A stretch of DNA of 64,000 nucleotides, from assembly GCA_002353825.1 (NCBI GenBank), contig DEKJ01000003.1, positions 92,316-156,315 of the forward strand, read 5' to 3'. The stretch comes from Prevotella sp. UBA2725. GTDB taxonomy: Bacteria; Bacteroidota; Bacteroidia; Bacteroidales; Bacteroidaceae. Shown piece by piece: positions 26,632 to 34,653 of the stretch (position 1 is its first letter; each line of letters begins with the position of its first letter). The notes below the pieces were generated by a model. It had not been told where the DNA came from and did not search any database. It saw nothing but the letters and a program-made list of their open reading frames with translations. The translations under genes were made by a program, and so were the position numbers.

Positions 26632-27923
26632 ATTTGTTTGAGGTATTCGTATCCGAAACGGCAGCGAAGGCAGTCGCGTCGGTCGCAGTATTCGTTTTTC
26701 AATTGTATCAGCGCCTGACTGTCTCCAGCATTCTCCACCGTGAGACCGACCTCCTGCCAGTTGCGTGTGATATGGTTGTCCTCAGCCTTGAGTTGTTCGA
26801 GGAAGTCGAATGCACGGTCGCAGAGCGTATCGTCCTGACGATGGCGGCCATAGGCAAAGAAGATCGGGACAACGGTGTTGATGAGCAGAATGTTGAGGGA
26901 GGTATCAGAGAGATGCTTCTTGTTAGCCTTACTCTCGCAGCCGAAAGCATAGTGGGTCTGCCAATAGTCGGTGACCTCGGTCATGAGCAGCGTCTTCGCA
27001 CTCTTGATGTCCTTGCAGTCGATAAGCTGCGAGAGGCTCGCTTTGCGCTGATAATAGAGGTTGGCAAGTTGTGAGATGCGGATGTGCGGGAAGTTTTGCG
27101 GCCGCAGGCGCAGGAAGCGCCAAAGGTGGAAGTCGATGGGCTGCAAAGAATATTTGTGTGCGAGATACTGATACTCGTTGTTGAGCTTGAAGAGATACTC
27201 GTCGGCAAGAGCTGCCGTGCGGTGCCGCTCGGGTACGGAGAGCGGATTGAGCAGTCCGGCCTGCCCCATGAAGATCGCCTCTATCTGAAAGAGGCTGTCA
27301 CTGTGGTGCGCCACGTCGTTGAGCGGGATACTGAGTGCCCACTGTTCCATCGCTTCCGCATTGATGCCAAAGCCGTAGTTGCGCGCCATCGTCACGAAGT
27401 AAGCCGCTTCCCACGATCCCTGGCAGCGGTCAGCGCGCCGTTTGATGTCCTCCGTCTTGCGCTCCAGTCGCTCCGTCTCCAAGGCACTCATCCATGAGTG
27501 CTTCATCAGTCGGCTCAACGTGGGGATAATCTTATAGCAGGGAGGATAACTGTCGGTCTTCAGCAGTTCCTCATAGTTCATCCGCACGCTTTCGGGCACC
27601 TCAAGCTCCATCTGTGGCGGCTCCACATGATCTTGGGTCACAGCTTGCGCATCCGCCTTGCCGACGACATGCAGCACCACATTATTATATAGTGCGTCTT
27701 TCTCATGTCCATGGAGGAACCAGTCGCTGGCTTTGTCGTGAATCTCCACGTTGCCCACCCACAACTGTCCGCCGATCTTCACCTTGGCGTTGAAGAAGTC
27801 GGGTCCCGCATTGTGGTTGTGCAAGCCAGGGTCTATCACCTCCACCTCCTCACCGTCGGTCGTCTTGAGGCCGTCGAGTGGGAAGAGCCGGTGTTTCCAG
27901 CAATAGTGCAACAGTTGTTCCAT
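26628..27923 (-). CDS. DUF2851-family protein
   Basis: A 431-residue cytoplasmic protein of a family restricted mainly to Bacteroidetes; function unknown. The marks are the N-terminal MEQLLHYCWKHRLFP, then DPGLHNHNAGPDFFNAKVKI with its acidic and histidine residues, GNVEIHDKASDWFLHGH and VVLHVVGKAD. The C-terminus carries a small cysteine motif (CDRRDCLRCRFG) that could bind metal. The N-terminal arrangement of D, H, E and K residues (GPDF, VEIH, VVLHVV) suggests to me a nuclease-like strand order; that is only an impression. It is the first gene of the dprA operon. Confidence 0.8.
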   Translation of the reverse strand: MEQLLHYCWKHRLFPLDGLKTTDGEEVEVIDPGLHNHNAGPDFFNAKVKIGGQLWVGNVEIHDKASDWFLHGHEKDALYNNVVLHVVGKADAQAVTQDHVEPPQMELEVPESVRMNYEELLKTDSYPPCYKIIPTLSRLMKHSWMSALETERLERKTEDIKRRADRCQGSWEAAYFVTMARNYGFGINAEAMEQWALSIPLNDVAHHSDSLFQIEAIFMGQAGLLNPLSVPERHRTAALADEYLFKLNNEYQYLAHKYSLQPIDFHLWRFLRLRPQNFPHIRISQLANLYYQRKASLSQLIDCKDIKSAKTLLMTEVTDYWQTHYAFGCESKANKKHLSDTSLNILLINTVVPIFFAYGRHRQDDTLCDRAFDFLEQLKAEDNHITRNWQEVGLTVENAGDSQALIQLKNEYCDRRDCLRCRFGYEYLKQI

Positions 27924-27945
27924 GGGCTTTCAATAATTATCGGGT

Positions 27946-28011
27946 TGCGATTCAAGAGAAATCGCTGTGCGATTCAAGTGAAATCGAGATGCGATTTCAA
28001 TAGAGAATTTA
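27946..28011. repeat. 22-bp-period repeat, three units
   Basis: Units start at 27946, 27968 and 27990, each beginning TGCGATT. The first two share TGCGATTCAAG and GAAATCG and are near-palindromic inside (CGATTcaagtGAAATCG). The third unit ends over the higA stop codon (28009-28011). Confidence 0.7.
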
Positions 28012-28350
28012 CAGCACAGCAGCGTAGCGCCGTATATGCTCTAAGCGGTTCATAAATGTCTTGTCAGCTTTTGCTTTCTGCATATTATAGTCAGCTTGCA
28101 TGCGAAGCCATATTCCAGCATCAATGCCTAAGGCCGCTTCCAACAAGAGAGCATATTCTGTTGTGACTGGGCGTTTGCCATTGAGAATCTCATTGAAGAC
28201 TGTGTAAGAGACTCCCATCTTCTCCGCTAAGTCTTTCTGCGTGATGCCGCGAGCCTCAATCTCGTCTTTTATCATCTCTCCCGGATGAATTAGGAGCGAT
28301 GAAGTCATGTTATTTGCGTATAATTTATTGTTCGTATTGCTCATATCCAT
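28009..28350 (-). CDS. higA: HigA-family antitoxin (XRE helix-turn-helix)
   Basis: A 113-residue DNA-binding antitoxin of the HigA addiction-module family. It has the family opening LIHPGEMIKDEIEARGITQKDLAEKMGVS, with the HTH at about 30-60 and the following EILNGKRPVTTEYALLLEAALGI. LRMQADYNMQKA is also typical. Translation starts one base after the toxin stop, so the pair is coupled. HigA usually represses its own operon by binding palindromes near the promoter, and such a palindrome is present at the toxin start. Confidence 0.9.
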   Translation of the reverse strand: MDMSNTNNKLYANNMTSSLLIHPGEMIKDEIEARGITQKDLAEKMGVSYTVFNEILNGKRPVTTEYALLLEAALGIDAGIWLRMQADYNMQKAKADKTFMNRLEHIRRYAAVL

Positions 28351-28351
28351 A

Positions 28352-28669
28352 TCATTTATAGTGATTCGACAATTCTAAAACGTTACAAATGGAAACAAGA
28401 GTATCTCCTTTCTCTTCGCTAACAGTAAACTCAACTCTATATTGATCGTTGGCTTTAACGGAAAATCTGCCTTCCTTGTCGCCATGGAGAGCCTCGAAAT
28501 GCAGGGATTTGATCGGAAATAGGTCTTCTATTCGTGAAGCCATTATTAAATATTTTATGGCTTTTTGGTAACCTCGTACAATCTGAGGCTGAAAGCGGTG
28601 TTTCTTCCCTTCAGTCTTTCCTTTAGTGTACAGGTCTTCAAGATATGTCTCTTCAAAAGTAACGAGCAT
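28352..28669 (-). CDS. higB: HigB/RelE-family mRNA-interferase toxin
   Basis: A 105-residue ParE/RelE-fold toxin encoded before its antitoxin, the usual order for higBA. Visible are the basic region GKTEGKKHRFQPQIVRGY, the family core IKSLHFEALHGDKEGRFSVKANDQYRVEF and the last strand GDTLVSICNVLELSNHY. Members cut mRNA at the ribosome; activity here is inferred from family. The ATG sits within a palindrome. Confidence 0.88.
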   Translation of the reverse strand: MLVTFEETYLEDLYTKGKTEGKKHRFQPQIVRGYQKAIKYLIMASRIEDLFPIKSLHFEALHGDKEGRFSVKANDQYRVEFTVSEEKGDTLVSICNVLELSNHYK

Positions 28670-28702
28670 AATCTTATGCTTTATGATTATGCAGCAAAGT
28701 TA
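28665..28702 (-). promoter_or_regulatory. higBA promoter and likely HigA operator
   Basis: The -7 box TAACTTTG (complement of 28695-28702) precedes the perfect inverted repeat AGCATAA-TC-TTATGCT at 28665-28680, which spans the higB start codon. A wider inverted pair, GCATAATC at 28666 and GATTATGC at 28685, overlaps it. This fits autorepression by HigA. Confidence 0.65.
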
Positions 28703-28773
28703 CGCAAAAGGATTGATATTCGCAAATAATCGAAGTGGTTTTTCCGAAGGGACAATGATAATACGGTTTCAAT

Positions 28774-29022
28774 AGACACAATCAAAAATCTACAATTCTA
28801 CAAATCTACATTCTACATTAAGGTCGCTTTCACCTCTGCATTTCCATGAAGAAAGTTTAGGCAGAGAGTTATTAATAGTATATTATTAATATAATAATAT
28901 ATATTGCAATAATAATTAAAACCGAATACCCCCCTTGCCTTGTCTTAGGGGCTGTTAGTGTGTGGCCGACCTTAATGTAGAATGTAGATTTGTAGAAATG
29001 TAGAACTTTTGATGTCTTACTT
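28774..29022. repeat. ~250-bp element with ~50-bp imperfect terminal inverted repeats
   Basis: The arm at about 28774-28826 (containing CTACATTCTACATTAAGGTC) faces an inverted copy at about 28967-29022. The middle is a very AT-rich stretch (28869-28919, alternating TTATTAATA/TATAATAA) plus a C-run. There is no coding potential. It lies between higBA and the barrel-protein gene and looks like a miniature inverted-repeat element; it also fills most of the gap 28703-29042. Confidence 0.65.
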
Positions 29023-29042
29023 ATCCATTTTACTTCAGTTCA

Positions 29043-29849
29043 TCAGAATCTATATCCGAAGCCGAAATTGAAATACAGTGGGTGCAAAGTAAACGTCACG
29101 GTCTTGAAGTCGTGCTTGAAGATATTGTTGAACGAATAGTTTAGGTCTCCAAAGAGGAAGAAGTGGCGGTAAGCATTCCACGTGCCTCCGATCTGCACAC
29201 CCCAGTTGAAGCGGCGCAGGTCGTCGTCGAAGTTATAGTTGGCTGAACTGCCGTCGGTGAAGGTCACCTTCTCACCTACCGGCGTGCCATTGCGCAGATA
29301 ACCGTCGCTCACGTAGCCGTTGAACTCGCCGTCGAGACGATACGAGAAGAACATGCCGGCGCGCACCTTCCAACGGTCATTGAAGCGGTAGTTAGCCGTG
29401 ATAGGGATCGTGATGTTTGTACTGCTATAGTTCGTCTTGTCGTAACCCGTATAGTAACCGGCCACGCGGTCTCCGTCCTGGATAATCTCCGTGTGATAGT
29501 TCTTCACGCGAGCACCTGTTGACATACGCATGGCCTCAATCTTGACACCAGCTGCAACGCCCCACTTATGTTCCTCGCCGAACCATTTCGTAGCGGTGCC
29601 TTCGAGGGTGCCGTTCAGTTTAGGGTCATAACTGCTGATATGTCTTATCGAACGTGGAAAGCTCAATGGCGTAGCGCCACCGATATTAAGTCCTGCTTTC
29701 AATTCAAACTCCCAGCCTTTTGTTGACATTTCTCTGAGGGCTCCATCGCGGTCCCCGATACTGTTCTGAGCCGAGGCCGTGAGAGGAGCGCCTGCGGCCA
29801 TAAATAGGAAAATGTCAGCGAGTAAGAAAAGTATTATTTTGTTTTTCAT
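29043..29849 (-). CDS. Outer-membrane beta-barrel protein, function unknown
   Basis: A 268-residue exported protein. The start MKNKIILFLLADIFLF is one base after the stop of the PCMD gene and gives a clean signal peptide cut near TASAQ. Earlier ATGs lie inside the neighbour. The mature part alternates polar and aromatic residues in short strands (WEFELKAGLNIGG, KWGVAAGVKIEAMRM, TNITIPITANYRFNDRWKVRAGMFFSYRLDGEFNGYV) and ends GFGYRF, with the terminal phenylalanine of outer-membrane barrels. It resembles the PorT/outer-membrane beta-barrel families with about 8-10 strands. It is probably made together with the PCMD lipoprotein. Confidence 0.8.
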   Translation of the reverse strand: MKNKIILFLLADIFLFMAAGAPLTASAQNSIGDRDGALREMSTKGWEFELKAGLNIGGATPLSFPRSIRHISSYDPKLNGTLEGTATKWFGEEHKWGVAAGVKIEAMRMSTGARVKNYHTEIIQDGDRVAGYYTGYDKTNYSSTNITIPITANYRFNDRWKVRAGMFFSYRLDGEFNGYVSDGYLRNGTPVGEKVTFTDGSSANYNFDDDLRRFNWGVQIGGTWNAYRHFFLFGDLNYSFNNIFKHDFKTVTFTLHPLYFNFGFGYRF

Positions 29850-29850
29850 G

Positions 29851-31062
29851 TTAATATGCTTCATAATTAATGTGGAACTCATCGATGTAGAGCGTACTTC
29901 CTACAGCGCCCTGGAACTTGGCACCATCCTTACTCGAGGATGCCACGATGGCGATGCTGTACTTGCCTTCAATCATCTTCGTGTAGTCAAAGGTCTTGCC
30001 GTTCATTGGCTCGAAAGGAATGGTGAACTTTGTCCATTCGTTGGTTGCCTTACGATTGGTGAGCTCTGCCTTGAGCACGATGTTGGGGCTCTTCGTCGAA
30101 CTCTTGTTTGTGTCGGTTCCATCGAGCCATGGCACGTCTTTCGTCACCTCAAACACCACAGCGTAGAGTGCAAAGTCATCCTTGGCACCGCTGACGGGAT
30201 TCATGTTCTTGTCAGTTACTGTCGTTCCCGGCTGATATTTATAGTAGCCTGTGAGCGACAGTGGCTTGGTGTTGAAGAAAGGTATGCCGAAATGCGTGGA
30301 TGCAGCCATGTCACCCATGTTGACGGAGAACGAGCCGAGGAAGATGTTGCCGGCTGCGATAGGCGCGCCAAACATAGCTCCGAGGGCTCCCGTGCTGACC
30401 GTTGTCAGCTTTGCGCACTTACCTTCTACGCCGTCATCGGCCTGGCTCGTCGGATAGTCGGTGGGCTTGGGATTGTTTGCCATGAGCGTGATCATGACAC
30501 CCGGGTTTCCACTGCCCCAGTCGACCTGCTGACCGCCAATCTTCTCGTAGAATATCTGGAAGAGAGGGTCGTCGGTGCCGTCATAGTCGGCATCGTACAT
30601 GTAGTAGCGAATGTTGTCGAAATGGAAGTCGGCAGGAGTAGCATTGTTGGCGATGCGCACGGTGTACGTCTTCTTCCAAGCACCGTCTTGTGAGGTCACG
30701 GTGTATGTTTGTGGCGTAGCTTCATCGATGGAATCGGGCAGACCGTCGTATTCATCGGTCTTCTGTGGGTTCGGCACTCGCTTGAAGAACTGGCGCTTCG
30801 TGCCGCTGGCAGGCTCTATCGTAGCGCCCTCGGTCAGTGTGAACTGCGGTGCGAGGATACTGTCGCGCGTGTTGGCGTAGATAGTGATCTCGTTGTTTGT
30901 AATCTCTGGCTCTCGGATAAGGAGGCTGTCGGCGCCGAGGCTCACTCCCGTGATGTCGGCTTCGGCATTCAGCGCCTCTTCCTTGATGCATGAAGAGAGC
31001 ATAGCTGTCATAGCAACAGCAAAGAGGAACACTCTCCCCATCATTCTTACAGTCTTGTTCAT
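29851..31062 (-). CDS. PCMD-domain surface lipoprotein
   Basis: A 403-residue lipoprotein with lipobox MLSSC (C25) followed by acidic IKEEALN, an export signal of Bacteroidetes surface lipoproteins. Residues about 35-150 form an immunoglobulin-like region that handles STSQ-rich strands (ITNNEITIYANTRD, YTVTSQDGAWKKTYTVRI). The C-terminal half matches the putative carbohydrate metabolism (PCMD) domain: DFHFDNIRYY early, KTKPLSLTGYYKYQPG-like strand in the middle, and IPFEPMNGKTFDYTKMIEGKYSIAIVASSS with final STLYIDEFHINYE. The fold resembles carbohydrate-binding jelly rolls; the ligand is unknown. It is the first gene of a two-gene operon with a barrel protein. Confidence 0.85.
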   Translation of the reverse strand: MNKTVRMMGRVFLFAVAMTAMLSSCIKEEALNAEADITGVSLGADSLLIREPEITNNEITIYANTRDSILAPQFTLTEGATIEPASGTKRQFFKRVPNPQKTDEYDGLPDSIDEATPQTYTVTSQDGAWKKTYTVRIANNATPADFHFDNIRYYMYDADYDGTDDPLFQIFYEKIGGQQVDWGSGNPGVMITLMANNPKPTDYPTSQADDGVEGKCAKLTTVSTGALGAMFGAPIAAGNIFLGSFSVNMGDMAASTHFGIPFFNTKPLSLTGYYKYQPGTTVTDKNMNPVSGAKDDFALYAVVFEVTKDVPWLDGTDTNKSSTKSPNIVLKAELTNRKATNEWTKFTIPFEPMNGKTFDYTKMIEGKYSIAIVASSSKDGAKFQGAVGSTLYIDEFHINYEAY

Positions 31063-31232
31063 AAATATGTTATTTGTTATCTTGATATAATCGGGTGTAA
31101 AATTACTGATTTTTCCTCAATTAAACACTTTTGAAGAGATTAAAACACTTTAATTCGAGGTTTAATTGATGGTTTTGTGGTGATTTAGAATAATTTATGC
31201 TATGCGGAAGTCTCCTTTTGCTATAAAATAGC

Positions 31233-31240
31233 TAATTTTG
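31233..31240 (+). promoter_or_regulatory. -7 box for dapB
   Basis: TAATTTTG, 25 bases before the dapB ATG. No -33 TTTG at proper spacing is visible. A divergent near-consensus TAATTTTA for the PCMD gene is at 31098-31105 (minus). No lysine riboswitch is apparent in the 200-base gap. Confidence 0.6.
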
Positions 31241-31264
31241 CAAGAAAATAAATAATCGATTATT

Positions 31265-32020
31265 ATGAAGATAGCATTGATTGGCTACGGCAAGATGGGG
31301 CACATGATAGAACAGATCGCCTTGGAGCGTGGCCACGAGATTGTATGCAAGATTGACGTAAACAATCCTGAGGATTTCGACTCTCCCGCTTTCGCTTCGG
31401 CAGATGTCGCCATCGAGTTTACGAACCCCACAGCGGCCTATGACAATTACCTCAAGGCTTTCAAGCACAATGTGAAGGTCGTCTCTGGCTCTACGGGCTG
31501 GATGAAAGACCACAAGGCGGATGTGGAGGCTCTCTGCAAGGACGGCAAGCAGACGCTCTTCTGGGCCAGCAACTTCTCCGTAGGTGTGGCTATCTTCCAG
31601 GCTGTCAACAAGAAGCTGGCTGAGATTATGAACCAGTTCCCGCAGTACGATGTCATGGAGACGGAGACGCATCATATCCACAAGCTCGACGCTCCATCTG
31701 GCACCGCTATCACGCTCGCTGAGGACATCGTGGAGCGACTCGACCGCAAGAGTGGCTGGAAGCTCGGTACGACGACTTGGGACGACGGCCGCGTGGAAGG
31801 CTCTGAGGACCACAAACCCGAGGAGCTGCTGATCAACAGCATCCGCCACGATGAGGTGCCTGGCATCCACAGCATCCGCTACAACTCTGAGGCTGACGAG
31901 ATCACCATCACGCACAGTGCTCACTCCCGTAAAGGCTTCGCACTCGGTGCCGTGCTTGCTGCTGAGTATACGAAGAGCCACACGGGACTGCTTACTACCT
32001 CAGATCTTTTCAAGTTTTAA
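31265..32020 (+). CDS. dapB: 4-hydroxy-tetrahydrodipicolinate reductase
   Basis: Reduces the cyclic intermediate in lysine/diaminopimelate synthesis with NAD(P)H. The 251-residue length is normal. The N-terminal Rossmann loop is IALIGYGKMGHMIE. The catalytic region is ETHHIHKLDAPSGTAITLAEDI, with the conserved paired histidines and lysine. The C-terminal domain ends GAVLAAEYTKSHTGLLTTSDLF. Signal peptidase I follows after 37 bases on the same strand, as in other Bacteroidales (dapB-lepB). Confidence 0.96.
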   Translation: MKIALIGYGKMGHMIEQIALERGHEIVCKIDVNNPEDFDSPAFASADVAIEFTNPTAAYDNYLKAFKHNVKVVSGSTGWMKDHKADVEALCKDGKQTLFWASNFSVGVAIFQAVNKKLAEIMNQFPQYDVMETETHHIHKLDAPSGTAITLAEDIVERLDRKSGWKLGTTTWDDGRVEGSEDHKPEELLINSIRHDEVPGIHSIRYNSEADEITITHSAHSRKGFALGAVLAAEYTKSHTGLLTTSDLFKF

Positions 32021-32057
32021 TCATTAGATTACATCGTTAGATTACAACACTACAATA

Positions 32058-33533
32058 ATGATTGACAAGGAAAAAGCTTCAATGAACATGAAGAAGCAAT
32101 GGACGAAGTTCGGCATTGCTATCTTCTTCTATTTGCTTTTCATTATATGGGTAGCTCCACGCACCATCACCGGATGGATACTGACGATCCTCGGCGCGCT
32201 CTTCATCTTCGACTGCTATGTTTCGAAGAAAGTGCGGTGGCAGTGGTGGAAAGAGGCTGAAGGCCCCGTGCGCTTCATCATGAGTTGGGTCGACGCCCTC
32301 GTCTTTGCGCTTGTGGCAGTCTATTTCATCAACCTCTTCCTCTTCCAGAACTACGTCATTCCATCTTCCTCACTGGAGAAGAGCCTGCTCACGGGCGACT
32401 ACCTCTTCGTTTCGAAGGTGAGCTATGGCCCGCGTGTCCCTGAGACGCCGCTGACAATGCCGCTCACGCAGCACACGCTGCCGATCATCAAGGTGAAGAG
32501 TTATCTCCCCTGGCCTCATTGGGACTACCGTCGCCTGAAAGGCTTCGGACATGTGAAGCTCAACGATATCGTCGTGTTCAACTATCCTTGTGGCGACTCC
32601 ATCCTTACGGAGGAGCGTTACCAGGGCCCCGACTTCTATGGTGACATCGTCTATCCCCTCGGTATGCAGCTCTATCGGGAGAACAACGCCAACCCCATTG
32701 ATCCTGCAAAGCTCAGCCGCCAGCAGCAGATGGACTTCTTCGCACGTATCTATGCCCTCGGCCGTAACTACATCAACGACAACCCCAATGAGTTCGGATC
32801 GGTTGACTATCGTCCTACAGACCGCCGTGAGAACTATGTCAAGCGCTGCGTCGGTCTCCCCGGACAGACGCTGCAGATCAAGAATCGCATCGTCTATCTC
32901 AATGGCAAGCCCAACAAGGAGCCGGACAATGTGCAGTATACTTATTATGTGAAGCTTGCCACGGACCATATCCCCGACGATATTCTCAAGAATCTGAATA
33001 TCTCCATGGAGGATCTCACCACGCTTAACCAGATGGGTTACATGCCTTTGACGAAGCGCGCTGTAGCATTCCTCTCTAAGCGGAAGGATCTCGTGAAGAG
33101 TATCAAGCTCAATACCGATGCTGCTCCCTCCATCAGTCTCTATCCGCACGACATCGTGACGGGCTGGACAGTGGACAACTATGGTCCTATCTGGATTCCG
33201 AAGAAGGGCGCTACGCTGAAGCTCAACATGAACAACATCGCTATCTACGAGCGGCCTATCCGCGTGTATGAGCACAACAACCTCGTGGTGAAGAACAACC
33301 GCATCTATATCAACGGCAAGCCCGCAACGAGCTATACGTTCAAGATGGACTACTACTGGATGATGGGTGATAACCGTCACAACTCAGAGGACTCACGCTA
33401 CTGGGGCTTCGTGCCGGAAGACCACATCGTGGGCAAGCCTATCTTCATCTGGTGGAGCTCCGATCCCGACCGCAAGGGCTTCTCCGGCGTACGTTGGAAC
33501 CGTCTGTTCAAGTGGGTAGACAACATCAAGTAA
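32058..33533 (+). CDS. lepB: Signal peptidase I
   Basis: Removes signal peptides at the periplasmic face of the inner membrane. It has 491 residues, longer than the E. coli enzyme because of an insert, as is usual in Bacteroidales. TM segments lie at about 18-32, 38-54 and 77-96. The catalytic serine is S105 in VIPSSSLEKSLLTGDYLF, and the general base is K262 in YVKRCVGLPGQTLQI. Box E is MMGDNRHNSEDSRYWGFVP. The N-terminus has several ATGs (32058, 32082, 32088); the first is used. A short paralogue overlaps its 3' end. Confidence 0.95.
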   Translation: MIDKEKASMNMKKQWTKFGIAIFFYLLFIIWVAPRTITGWILTILGALFIFDCYVSKKVRWQWWKEAEGPVRFIMSWVDALVFALVAVYFINLFLFQNYVIPSSSLEKSLLTGDYLFVSKVSYGPRVPETPLTMPLTQHTLPIIKVKSYLPWPHWDYRRLKGFGHVKLNDIVVFNYPCGDSILTEERYQGPDFYGDIVYPLGMQLYRENNANPIDPAKLSRQQQMDFFARIYALGRNYINDNPNEFGSVDYRPTDRRENYVKRCVGLPGQTLQIKNRIVYLNGKPNKEPDNVQYTYYVKLATDHIPDDILKNLNISMEDLTTLNQMGYMPLTKRAVAFLSKRKDLVKSIKLNTDAAPSISLYPHDIVTGWTVDNYGPIWIPKKGATLKLNMNNIAIYERPIRVYEHNNLVVKNNRIYINGKPATSYTFKMDYYWMMGDNRHNSEDSRYWGFVPEDHIVGKPIFIWWSSDPDRKGFSGVRWNRLFKWVDNIK

Positions 33534-33952
33534 TAAAATTTATCATTGGACTTGCGATAGCATCGCTTCTTGTCGTTGCTATCCGCTCGTTTGCTTTCAC
33601 CATCTACACTGTGCCTGCTCCCATCGGCCATGGACTGCGGACGGGCGACAGAGTGGTGGTGAACAAACTTTCTCGTTGTCAGGACTTCCGTCGTGGCGAC
33701 CTCATTGTCTTTACGGTGAGTGGCGAGGCGCCTGCTGTGGCGCTTATCGGTCCGCCACAGGAATTGGGTCAGGTCGTCAACATCCCGGGCGACACTATCC
33801 GCCTTGGCAAGACCCGCTATTACATTCCTTACCGATGCTGTGACCGTTGTCCGTGCCACGACTGTTGCCTCTATCTCGTTGACACGGGCCATGGCAAGCG
33901 ATTGGTTCACAAACATCAGATTGTAGGCAAAGCCGCTCGTCTCTTCAAATGA
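33512..33952 (+). CDS. Degenerate S26 signal-peptidase paralogue, catalytic residues missing
   Basis: No ATG opens this frame after lepB, so the GTG at 33512, overlapping lepB by 22 bases, is the best start (146 residues). A TM helix (IIGLAIASLLVVAI) is followed by FTIYTVPAPIGHGLRTGDRV, which aligns with the signal-peptidase serine box but has isoleucine where LepB has S105. The next box VVNIPGDTIRLGK matches LepB VKRCVGLPGQTLQI with glycine replacing K262. The C-terminal part carries a six-cysteine cluster RCCDRCPCHDCC and then LVDTGHGKRLVHKHQIVGKA, matching the LepB tail. It is either a catalytically dead paralogue or a family with another chemistry. WbqC overlaps by 4 bases. Confidence 0.65.
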   Translation: MGRQHQVIKFIIGLAIASLLVVAIRSFAFTIYTVPAPIGHGLRTGDRVVVNKLSRCQDFRRGDLIVFTVSGEAPAVALIGPPQELGQVVNIPGDTIRLGKTRYYIPYRCCDRCPCHDCCLYLVDTGHGKRLVHKHQIVGKAARLFK

Positions 33953-34632
33953 ACAGTATCCCTTTGAATAGTATTCTCTCTTCAACTTATTTCGGTCCCG
34001 TGCAATGGTATCAGAAGTTGGCACATTCCGATACCGTTTATTTAGAGCAGCACGACCATTTCATCAAACAGACTTATCGTAACCGTTGCATCATCGCTAC
34101 GACGCAAGGTCCTCAGGCATTGACGGTACCTGTGGAGAGTCCGCAGGGTTTGCGTATCGACAAGACAGAACTGAAAGACGTGCGCATCTCCGACCATGGT
34201 TCCTGGCGTCATCTCCATTGGCAGGCACTGCAGTCGGCCTATGGTGAGAGCCCGTTCTTCGAGTTCTATGCCGATGACCTCCATCCGTTCTTCGAGAAGC
34301 ATTGGGACTTTCTCTTCGATTTTAACCTCGCCATCACGCAGAAGATGTGTGAGTTGTTGGATATTGAACCGCATATCGTGTTGACGGAGGAATATATGAC
34401 ATGTCCAGAGAGTGAGCAACGATTTTGCCGTAGGGGCGGCCCTAGTGGCCGCCCTCAACCTGAAATTATCGATTATCGCGACGTCATCCGTCCGAAGCAT
34501 CCGCTGCCCGATGCTGCGTTCACCCCCCGTCCTTATTATCAGGTCTATCAGCAGAAATTCGGATTTCTCCCGAACCTCTCCATTCTCGATCTGCTCTTCA
34601 ATGAAGGCAACGAAGCCGTGCTATATCTCTGA
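33949..34632 (+). CDS. WbqC-family protein, with an in-frame palindromic repeat insertion
   Basis: A 227-residue protein of the WbqC family, found near polysaccharide and aminotransferase genes; biochemical role unknown. Family marks are STYFGPVQWYQKL, the QHDHFIKQTYRNRC block, the tryptophan- and histidine-rich centre (SWRHLHWQALQSAYGESPFFEFYADDL) and the final GFLPNLSILDLLFNEG. Between YMTCPESE and EIIDYRDVIRPK there is an extra arginine/glycine-rich stretch, RFCRRGGPSGRPQP. It is encoded by a GTAGGGGCGGCC palindrome at about 34430-34456 and looks like a repeat that entered in frame. The gene is translationally coupled to the preceding signal-peptidase paralogue. Confidence 0.82.
   Translation: MNSIPLNSILSSTYFGPVQWYQKLAHSDTVYLEQHDHFIKQTYRNRCIIATTQGPQALTVPVESPQGLRIDKTELKDVRISDHGSWRHLHWQALQSAYGESPFFEFYADDLHPFFEKHWDFLFDFNLAITQKMCELLDIEPHIVLTEEYMTCPESEQRFCRRGGPSGRPQPEIIDYRDVIRPKHPLPDAAFTPRPYYQVYQQKFGFLPNLSILDLLFNEGNEAVLYL
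34430..34456. repeat. GTAGGGGCG-type palindrome inside the WbqC gene
   Basis: GTAGGGGCGGCC and GGCCGCCCT arms (GGGCGGCC at 34434-34441 and GGCCGCCC at 34447-34454) around a 5-base loop. It resembles the GTAGGGGCG extragenic palindromes known from Bacteroidetes and cyanobacteria, but here it lies within an open reading frame. Confidence 0.7.
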
Positions 34633-34653
34633 TCTTTTATTCTCTGATATCCT

